10,415 nt of DNA. Origin: DATHGT01 sp035317605. GTDB taxonomy: Bacteria; Methylomirabilota; Methylomirabilia; Rokubacteriales; CSP1-6. The stretch covers positions 1-10,415 of the forward strand of contig DATHGT010000309.1 in assembly GCA_035317605.1 (NCBI GenBank), given 5' to 3'. Both the position numbers and the translations under genes were made by a program. Each line of letters starts with the position of its first letter. Within the stretch, counting starts at the first letter, position 1. Of this stretch, positions 5,104-10,415 are shown piece after piece. Below the pieces are notes generated by a model. The model saw nothing but the letters and a program-made list of their open reading frames with translations. It was not told where the DNA came from and ran no database searches.

Positions 5104-7101
5104 TCAGGCGGAAAACGACACGAGCGGTCGGATCTCGACGCGCGCTCCGGAGGCGAGGCCGAGCATTCGCAAGGTCTCGGCGGAGACGAGCGCCCGCCCA
5201 TTGCCCCCATCGGTGATCGCCGACACCCATAGACGCAGCGGCGCGCCCCGCGGCTCGACCAGCTCGACGACCGCGCCGACGCCGGCGCGGAGGCGCTCGG
5301 CGATCGGCCGCGACAGCGTGATGCCGGAGACCCTGCTCTCGTCGAGGCCGTCGGTCGAGGCGATCTCGACCGTCACGCGCGCGGCACGGAGCGCGCGGCG
5401 ACGCTCGCCGGTGGCCGCGGTATCGACGGCGTCGCCGACGAAGACCACGCCATACGTCGACTCCGCAATCCCGCGGGTGATCGCGCCTTCCTTCACGTCC
5501 AGAGCGACCGCCGCGAGATCGCGCTCGAACGGATCGCCGTATCCGCCGCCACCCGACGTCTCCATCACCACGACGTCGTCGAACTGCAGCGGGAAGCCGC
5601 TCACCTTGCCGGGCAGCGGCGACGGATTGATCGCGATCTCACCTCGCCTGACGTAGAAGCGATTCGTCGCGCCGGAGCTCCCGCCGCACACCCCGTACGG
5701 CGGCAGCACGCCCTTCTCGGCGAGCACCGAGAGCTGAGCGTCCGGGGCCAGCACGCGGACTTCGCGGACGAGCCCGAGCCCGCCGCGCCAGTGTCCCGGT
5801 CCGCCCGAGCCCTCGCGCAGCGCGCACGACTCGACGCGGAGCGGATACTTGCTCTCGATCGCCTCCACCGGCTGGATCGTGGTGATGTCGCTCTCGGTGA
5901 ACGCGCGCACCGCGTTGTTGCCGTCGCCGCCCTCCCAGGCGCCGGTGCCCGCCGCCGGGTATTCGTAGAAGATGAACGCGGGACCGCCGACGTAGCAGTG
6001 ATTGCCGCCGCCCTTGATGTCTCCGCTGATCCGGCCGGACATGGCTCGGGCGAGGGCGCCCATCACCGCGGACTCCACGCAGTACTTCACCTCCACCATG
6101 CCGCCGCACGGGGCCGGCCGCCGCGCGTTGACGACCGTGCCCTCGGGGGCGAGCACGCGCAGCGGGCGGAACGCGCCCGAGTTGATCTCGCCGCCGGGAT
6201 CGAGGAAGGACTTGAGGATCGTGAAGGCGCCGGTGGGCGCCATGGCCGGGCCGACGTTGGTCGGTCCCGCCGTCTGGGCCGCCGTCCCCGCGAGATCGAC
6301 GGTGATGGACTCGCGCTCGATGGTCACGCTCGCGCGCACGCGCAGCGGCTCCAGCCGCTCGCGCCCGCCCTCGAGATAGGCCTCGTAGACGTAACGTCCC
6401 GGTGTCAGCTCTGCGATACGCCTGCGCATCCGCCCCTCGGCGCGGTCGAGCAGCTCGCCGATGGCGGCCTTCAGCGTCGCGCGCCCGTATCGGCCGATCA
6501 ACGCCTCCACGCGCTCGGCGGCCTTGCGGCAGGTGCCGAGCATCGCGCGGAAGTCGCCCTCGCGCTCGCGCGGACCGCGCATGTTGGCGAAGATCAGCTC
6601 CAGCGCCCCGTCGTTGGGCCGGCCGCGCTCGTAGATCCGGATGGGCGGGATGCGCACGCCTTCCTGGTAGATCTCGGTCACCCGTCCGGAGAGGCTGCCC
6701 GGACTCATGCCACCCACGTCGCCCCAGTGGGCGCGCACGACCGGGAACAGGAACAGCTCGCCGCCGGCGAACATGGGATAGATCATCGCCACGTCGTTGA
6801 GATGCGTCCCGCCCGTGTAGGGGTCGTTGTGCAGGAAGACGTCGCCCTCGTGGATGTCGTCGCCGAAGCGCTCGCGCACGGCCTTCATCGACCACGCGAT
6901 CGGCACGATGTGCAGCGGATGGTCCTGGCCCTTGGACATGGCGATGATCTGGGCGTCGCCGTCCATGAGCACGCACGAGAAGTCCTCGCCCTCGTAGAGG
7001 ATCGACGAGTAGGCCGTGCGCACGAGCGTGATCCGCATCTCGCGCACGATCGACGACAGCGCCTCCCGCACGACCTCGAGGGTGATCGGGTCGATGGTCA
7101 T
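5104..7101 (-). CDS. hyuB: Hydantoinase B/oxoprolinase family protein
   Basis: A 665-residue subunit that pairs with HyuA. The N-terminus (DPITLEVVREALSSIVREM) and the block HNDPYTGGTHLNDV (residues 91-104) are typical of HyuB; its Asp/His residues are candidate metal ligands. Further family text is GDVGGMSPGS, GGMVEVKYCVESAV, and GGGGYGDPFERD near residue 538. With HyuA such enzymes open a cyclic amide (N-methylhydantoin, 5-oxoproline) using ATP, or act in the related acetone/acetophenone carboxylases; which one is not readable here. After the usual GGGGYGDPFERD end there are about 120 more residues. The last 92 (574-665) look like a separate small beta-rich domain, making the protein longer than many HyuB. 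ATG 7101 overlaps the hyuA stop as ATGA, with GGAG about 6 nt upstream, so the two are translated together in equal amounts. Confidence 0.94.
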   Translation of the reverse strand: MTIDPITLEVVREALSSIVREMRITLVRTAYSSILYEGEDFSCVLMDGDAQIIAMSKGQDHPLHIVPIAWSMKAVRERFGDDIHEGDVFLHNDPYTGGTHLNDVAMIYPMFAGGELFLFPVVRAHWGDVGGMSPGSLSGRVTEIYQEGVRIPPIRIYERGRPNDGALELIFANMRGPREREGDFRAMLGTCRKAAERVEALIGRYGRATLKAAIGELLDRAEGRMRRRIAELTPGRYVYEAYLEGGRERLEPLRVRASVTIERESITVDLAGTAAQTAGPTNVGPAMAPTGAFTILKSFLDPGGEINSGAFRPLRVLAPEGTVVNARRPAPCGGMVEVKYCVESAVMGALARAMSGRISGDIKGGGNHCYVGGPAFIFYEYPAAGTGAWEGGDGNNAVRAFTESDITTIQPVEAIESKYPLRVESCALREGSGGPGHWRGGLGLVREVRVLAPDAQLSVLAEKGVLPPYGVCGGSSGATNRFYVRRGEIAINPSPLPGKVSGFPLQFDDVVVMETSGGGGYGDPFERDLAAVALDVKEGAITRGIAESTYGVVFVGDAVDTAATGERRRALRAARVTVEIASTDGLDESRVSGITLSRPIAERLRAGVGAVVELVEPRGAPLRLWVSAITDGGNGRALVSAETLRMLGLASGARVEIRPLVSFSA

Positions 7102-9110
7102 CCGCGCTCCAGGACCAGGTTGCCCGACTCGTCGACACGCGCGCTCCAGTCGGGCGGCACCACCGTGGTCGCGCCGAATTCCTCCACGATCGCCGGGCCG
7201 CGCAGCGTGGTCGACGTCGCCAGTCCTTCGCGCTCGTAGACCTCCACGCTGGTGGCGGCGCCGTTGAACCACGCCGTGCGCGTGCCGCGACGCGCCTGGC
7301 CACGCGCCACGTACGCTCGCGGCAACGGTTTGTCGACGATCCCGCGCGCGGCGATGCGCACGTTCACCAGCTCGACGTCGCCGGCCGGGTCGGCGTGACC
7401 GTAGGTGGCGAGGTGGCGGCCGTGGAAGTCCTGCGTGATCGCCCCGAGGTCGAGCGGGCCAGGCGCCAGGGGCACCGTCAGCTCGAAGGCCTGGCCGAGG
7501 TAGCGCAGGTCGAGGGCGCGATCGATCCGGCGGTCTCCCGCCGCGAACCCCTCGGTGGCCAGTCGTTCGACCGCCGCGGCCTCCATCTCGGCGAACGCCG
7601 CGTCGATCGCGTCGCGCCGCGCGCCGAGGAGTCCGACCCGCGTGCGCGAGTCGTCGTGCTTGACGTCGGAGACCAGCAGCCCGAGCGCGGAAAAATTGCC
7701 GGGATGCTCGGGAACCAGCACGCGGGGGATGGCCAGCTCCTCGGCGATCAGCGCGGCGTGCATCGGTCCGGCCCCCCCGAAGGCCACCAGCGTGAACTCG
7801 CGCGGATCGTGGCCGCGGGCGATCGAGATCTCGCGGATCGACGACGTCATCCTGGCCACGGCGATCCGCACGATGCCCTCGGCCGCCGCGTGGACGTCGA
7901 GGCCGAGGCCCGTGGCGAGGCGGGCGATCGCCTGGTGGGCGCTCTCGGCGTCGAGGCGGATGGTGCCGCCGAGCACGCGGTCGGTGCCCATGCGGCCGAG
8001 CACGACGTTGGCGTCGGTCACAGTCGGCTCGGTGCCGCCGAGCCCGTACGCCGCCGGGCCAGGCCGTGCTCCTGCGCTGAGCGGGCCGACCTGAAGGCTG
8101 CCGTCCACGTCGAGCCAGGCGAGGCTGCCGCCGCCGGCGCCGACCGTGTGGATGTCGATCTGCGGGACCTTCACCGGGAACGCGCCGATCTCGTTGTCGG
8201 TCGTGGTCACGGGCACGCCGCCCTGGACGAGGCAGACGTCGGTGCTGGTGCCGCCCATGTCGTAGGTGATGAAATCGCCGCTCCCGGCGTGGCGCGCGAG
8301 GAAGCAGGCCCGGCTGACGCCGCCGGCCGGACCGGACACGATGGTCTTGATGGGCAGCCGGCGCGCGGTCTCCACCGTCATCATTCCGCCACTGGACCCG
8401 ACCGTGAGCACCCCGTACGCGTATCCGGATTCGAACAGTCGCTTTTCGAGCCCGCCCAGATAGCGATCCATCAGCGGCTGGAGGTACGCGTTGAGCACGG
8501 TGGTGGAGAAGCGCTCGAACTCGCGGTACTCGGGGACGACGTCGAACGAGAGTGACACCGGCACCGCGGGCAGCCGCGCGGCGACGAGCTCGCCGAGCTG
8601 CCGCTCGTGATCGGGATTCGCGTAGGCGTGGAGCAAGCAGACCGCGATTGCCTCCGGCGCGGCCGACGCGACGCGTTCCAGAACCGGCGCCGTGGCGGCC
8701 GGATCGAGCGGCCGGTACACGCTGCCGTCGGCCAGCATGCGCTCGGCGACCTCGAACCGAAGGGGGCGCTCCACGACCGGGCGCGGTCGCACGAATGTGG
8801 GGATGAACAGCGCGGGGATATTGCGCTTGGTCCGCCCGATCTCGATCAGGTCGCGAAACCCCGCGGTCGTCAGCAATGCTACCCGCGCACCCCGGCGCTC
8901 GAGGATGGCGTTGGTCCCCACGGTGGTCCCGTGAACGAGCCGTCGCACCGCCGCGCTGTCCACGCCGAGCGCGGCGAGCCCGGCCAGCACGGCCGCCGCC
9001 TCGTCGAGCGGCTGCGAGGGAACTTTCCCGATCCGAACGTCACCCGATTCGGTATCGACCGCAGTCACGTCGGTGAACGTCCCACCGACGTCGACGCCGA
9101 CGATGAACAT
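7098..9110 (-). CDS. hyuA: Hydantoinase A/oxoprolinase family protein
   Basis: A complete 670-residue ATP-binding subunit of the actin/hexokinase-like fold. GVDVGGTFTDV (residues 5-15) is the first phosphate loop, HGTTVGTNAILERRG (60-74) and YDMGGTSTDV (283-292) follow, then HTVGAGGGSLAWLD (321-334), AFGGAGPMHA (443-452) and the C-terminal domain with DLRYLGQAFEL (534-544) and GPAIVEEFGATTVVPPDW (638-655). It would phosphorylate or activate the carbonyl of the cyclic substrate in the cytoplasm, with HyuB completing the ring opening. No transporter or hydantoin racemase is adjacent, so the substrate cannot be inferred. ATG 9110 is the only good start and directly precedes FIVGVDVGG. An extended -10 (TGT then TACCCT) ends 7 nt upstream, with no Shine-Dalgarno, suggesting a leaderless transcript that covers hyuA, hyuB and perhaps the small basic gene. 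Confidence 0.95.
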   Translation of the reverse strand: MFIVGVDVGGTFTDVTAVDTESGDVRIGKVPSQPLDEAAAVLAGLAALGVDSAAVRRLVHGTTVGTNAILERRGARVALLTTAGFRDLIEIGRTKRNIPALFIPTFVRPRPVVERPLRFEVAERMLADGSVYRPLDPAATAPVLERVASAAPEAIAVCLLHAYANPDHERQLGELVAARLPAVPVSLSFDVVPEYREFERFSTTVLNAYLQPLMDRYLGGLEKRLFESGYAYGVLTVGSSGGMMTVETARRLPIKTIVSGPAGGVSRACFLARHAGSGDFITYDMGGTSTDVCLVQGGVPVTTTDNEIGAFPVKVPQIDIHTVGAGGGSLAWLDVDGSLQVGPLSAGARPGPAAYGLGGTEPTVTDANVVLGRMGTDRVLGGTIRLDAESAHQAIARLATGLGLDVHAAAEGIVRIAVARMTSSIREISIARGHDPREFTLVAFGGAGPMHAALIAEELAIPRVLVPEHPGNFSALGLLVSDVKHDDSRTRVGLLGARRDAIDAAFAEMEAAAVERLATEGFAAGDRRIDRALDLRYLGQAFELTVPLAPGPLDLGAITQDFHGRHLATYGHADPAGDVELVNVRIAARGIVDKPLPRAYVARGQARRGTRTAWFNGAATSVEVYEREGLATSTTLRGPAIVEEFGATTVVPPDWSARVDESGNLVLERG

Positions 9111-9117
9111 GGACCGC

Positions 9118-9126
9118 AGGGTAACA
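9118..9126 (-). promoter_or_regulatory. Putative extended -10 promoter of hyuAB
   Basis: On the - strand TGT (9126-9124) precedes TACCCT (9123-9118), an extended -10 of the TGnTANNNT type. It ends 7 nt before ATG 9110. No -35 is evident in the GC-rich stretch upstream. The hexamer matches TATAAT only in the three most conserved positions, so this is the weakest of the five such sites. Confidence 0.35.
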
Positions 9127-9151
9127 CCTCATCCGGCGCGGGCCGCGCGAC

Positions 9152-9178
9152 CCTGGCCGCTCGTGGGCGGCGGCCAGG
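9152..9178. terminator. Perfect 9-bp GC-rich stem-loop between the repeat-protein gene and hyuA
   Basis: CCTGGCCGC (9152-9160) pairs exactly with GCGGCCAGG (9170-9178) around a 9-nt loop. It lies 26 nt past the stop of the upstream - strand gene and 42 nt before the hyuA start, a good place to end the first transcript. No T-run follows on either strand, so a terminator role is a guess. A second imperfect hairpin (arms near 9193-9200 and 9211-9218) spans the preceding stop codon. Confidence 0.4.
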
Positions 9179-9203
9179 ATCGTTTGGCAACTGAGCCTCG
9201 CCG

Positions 9204-10415
9204 TCAGCGCTGAGGCTGACCGTGCTCGTGGGCACCGGACTGCGTGCCGAGCGTGGTCAGGTCAGGGAGGAGCGGCCGATTGGTGATGAACACGATGGTC
9301 TGGGCGGAGACGTCGCCGGGAGCGACGTTCACGGTCGCGGTCAGCGTCCCGGGGCTGCAGTTGACCAGCTGGCTGGCCGGAATCGTCGCGCAACCGACCA
9401 TCGTTCCAGGGGCGACGGACAGCTCCCGAATCGTGACTTGACCGGCAGCGACCTCGATCGCCGGAGAGCACGCGCCGGCGGGGACCACGACGCCCAGGGC
9501 CCCGGGATTGACGGAGAACTTGAAGGAGCCGGTGACGTGGCCCTTCTTGCAGATCTCGATGAAGCCGGTGTGCTTGTCGGTGAACGTCACCTCGGTCACG
9601 CCCTTGCCGATCACCACGTCGACGCTGCCCGTCGCGGGGTTTGGCTTGGTCGGCGGCGGCGGCTCGACCACGATGCTCGACACCACGTGATGGAGCGGAA
9701 TCATCTCGGACACCGTCACGGACGTCCCCACGGGAAAGGGCCTGTCGACGACTACACAGTAGCCGCCGGGAGGCGGACCCGCGGGGACCGGGACCATGGT
9801 GCCGCCGACGTCGAACTGGAACGTCATGCCGACGGGCACCCCGAGGCCGGCGACCTTGCAAACCTTGACGGTGCCTCCCGCGACGGGCGTCACGCCCCGG
9901 GCGAGAATGTACGGAAACCCTGTCGTCCCGTCGCCCGCGGTGAAGATGTGCGGCACCGTGGAGTCGGTGGCCAGAGCGAGAGGCGTGAAGTTGGCCGGCC
10001 ACGACGTGAACCCCTCGTGGACCGAGCAGCCCCAGTTTGAAAGCACGGCATTCATCAGCCCGGTCAGCGCCGGGCTGCTCGCGACGATGGCGACCTTGTT
10101 GGCGCAGGCCGCCTGCTGAGTCATGAAGGTTCCGAAGCCGCTCAAGGCCGCCACCGGTGTTGGGGTCGGGGCGCCACCGTAGTCGTAGTAACAGCTCAGC
10201 GAGATGACGGCCCCAGTCCCTGGGCCAGCGGCGGCAAACTGAATCGCCGACCTCCACAGCTGCTCTCCGCCTTGAGACGCGTGAACAGTTGGATCCGTGC
10301 CGATGATGACCACGTTGCCGGTGACCACGCTTGCCAAGGCGTTGGCGTTTGCCGAGTTCATGGCGGCGGTGAGAGGCACGGTCGAGTTCTGAACGCACCT
10401 CGGATCGCCGAGGAC
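9204..10415 (-). CDS. Probable secreted protein with two prealbumin-like repeats, N-terminus outside window
   Basis: The frame is open from the window edge (codon 10415-10413) to TGA 9206-9204: 403 residues with the true start upstream. GTG 10379 is only an internal codon. The first ~175 residues hold an alpha/beta-looking segment (GNVVIIGTDPTVH, GAVISLSCYYDYGG, SNWGCSVHEGF, GFPYILARG) I cannot assign to a named family. Two repeats of about 100 residues follow, each opening with a Cys-Lys motif (GTVKVCKVAG; GFIEICKKG), with a second Cys (GGYCVVV; AGACSPAI) and a VTVSE/VTIRE strand. These resemble prealbumin-like or SpaA-like beta domains of surface proteins, and paired Cys and a PPPPTKPNP linker fit export. 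No LPXTG, PEP-CTERM or membrane anchor is seen at the C-terminus, which ends HEHGQPQR. Function is unknown; adhesion or envelope structure is possible. Confidence 0.8.
   Translation of the reverse strand, partial: VLGDPRCVQNSTVPLTAAMNSANANALASVVTGNVVIIGTDPTVHASQGGEQLWRSAIQFAAAGPGTGAVISLSCYYDYGGAPTPTPVAALSGFGTFMTQQAACANKVAIVASSPALTGLMNAVLSNWGCSVHEGFTSWPANFTPLALATDSTVPHIFTAGDGTTGFPYILARGVTPVAGGTVKVCKVAGLGVPVGMTFQFDVGGTMVPVPAGPPPGGYCVVVDRPFPVGTSVTVSEMIPLHHVVSSIVVEPPPPTKPNPATGSVDVVIGKGVTEVTFTDKHTGFIEICKKGHVTGSFKFSVNPGALGVVVPAGACSPAIEVAAGQVTIRELSVAPGTMVGCATIPASQLVNCSPGTLTATVNVAPGDVSAQTIVFITNRPLLPDLTTLGTQSGAHEHGQPQR
9276..9875 (-). repeat. Two tandem prealbumin-like domain repeats within the secreted protein
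   Basis: Unit 1 covers about 9875-9573 and unit 2 about 9566-9276. They share the order G-x-(V/I)-(K/E)-(V/I)-C-K, an FxF(D/S)V strand, a VPAG turn followed by Cys, V(T)V/IxE, and a final strand ending TFTDK or VFITNR. Unit 1 has an insert with a Pro-rich linker. The likeness is at protein level only; the DNA is not obviously repeated, so the duplication is old. Confidence 0.6.

Noticed and set aside
5015..5230. Longer N-terminal extension of the small basic protein up to 5230
   Set aside because: It would overlap the end of hyuB, its text does not resemble the family, and a strong Shine-Dalgarno precedes ATG 5014.
5791..8555. Two long + strand frames (5791-7239 and 7395-8555) opposite hyuB and hyuA
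   Set aside because: They are shadow frames of high-GC coding DNA: rich in Arg, Ala, Gly, His and Asp with no domain, while the opposite strand encodes complete known proteins.
9262..10398. 378-residue - strand frame overlapping the repeat protein in another frame
   Set aside because: Arg/His/Gly-rich shadow text with no repeats or domain, whereas the other frame shows clear beta-domain repeats.
1..10415. CRISPR arrays, tRNA or rRNA genes, insertion sequences, attachment sites
   Set aside because: Reading both strands, I saw no regularly spaced repeats, no cloverleaf-like or rRNA core sequence, and no transposase or integrase frame.

Overview
The window is GC-rich bacterial chromosome (GC visibly high, not counted) with densely packed genes, GTG/ATG starts and short gaps. 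The gene mix (zinc/manganese-type ABC importer, acyl-CoA dehydrogenase, AHL-lactonase-like hydrolase, hydantoinase/oxoprolinase A+B pair, VapBC, a small DUF6496-type basic protein, a secreted protein with prealbumin-like repeats) would fit an uncultured soil or sediment lineage such as Candidatus Rokubacteria/Methylomirabilota. That placement is a guess from gene content; no rRNA or marker gene is present. I see no tRNA, rRNA, CRISPR array or insertion sequence.

Layout, left to right. (1) 1-1815, + strand: the 3' end of a metal ABC transporter substrate-binding protein gene, its ABC-3 family permease 3 nt later, and a PAP2-family membrane phosphatase. (2) 1816-1965: a convergent gap with a perfect 14-bp inverted repeat, whose left arm starts in the PAP2 stop codon, and two smaller stem-loops. 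(3) 1966-3129, - strand: an acyl-CoA dehydrogenase, divergent from (4) 3175-3930, + strand: a metallo-beta-lactamase-fold N-acyl homoserine lactonase-like protein; only 45 bp separate the two start codons. (5) 3931-4072: an AT-richer regulatory gap with a 24-nt palindrome and a good promoter, leading into (6) 4073-4776, + strand: a VapB/VapC toxin-antitoxin pair with a 4-nt overlap. (7) 4802-9110, - strand: hyuA then hyuB (4-nt ATGA overlap), followed by the small basic gene. (8) 9204-10415, - strand: the C-terminal part of a probably secreted repeat protein that runs off the window edge.

How the genes work together: the importer genes form one operon, the hydantoinase subunits form one enzyme (ATP-dependent ring opening of a hydantoin/oxoproline-like cyclic amide, or a related carboxylase reaction), and VapBC is a self-contained toxin-antitoxin unit. 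The acyl-CoA dehydrogenase and the lactonase share an intergenic region but no obvious pathway.

The most interesting signal is regulatory. Five genes that head a transcription unit (PAP2, acyl-CoA dehydrogenase, lactonase, vapB, hyuA) each have a -10-like hexamer ending only 6 or 7 nt before the start codon and no Shine-Dalgarno sequence. Genes inside operons, and the small basic gene, instead have SD sequences or overlapping starts. This predicts leaderless mRNAs as the normal mode for first genes in this genome. Other points worth a second look are the 14-bp inverted repeat between the convergent genes, the acyl-CoA dehydrogenase whose catalytic glutamate appears to be at the isovaleryl-CoA-dehydrogenase position, and an extra beta-rich C-terminal domain on HyuB. 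I did not find a convincing multi-gene system that is new to science.
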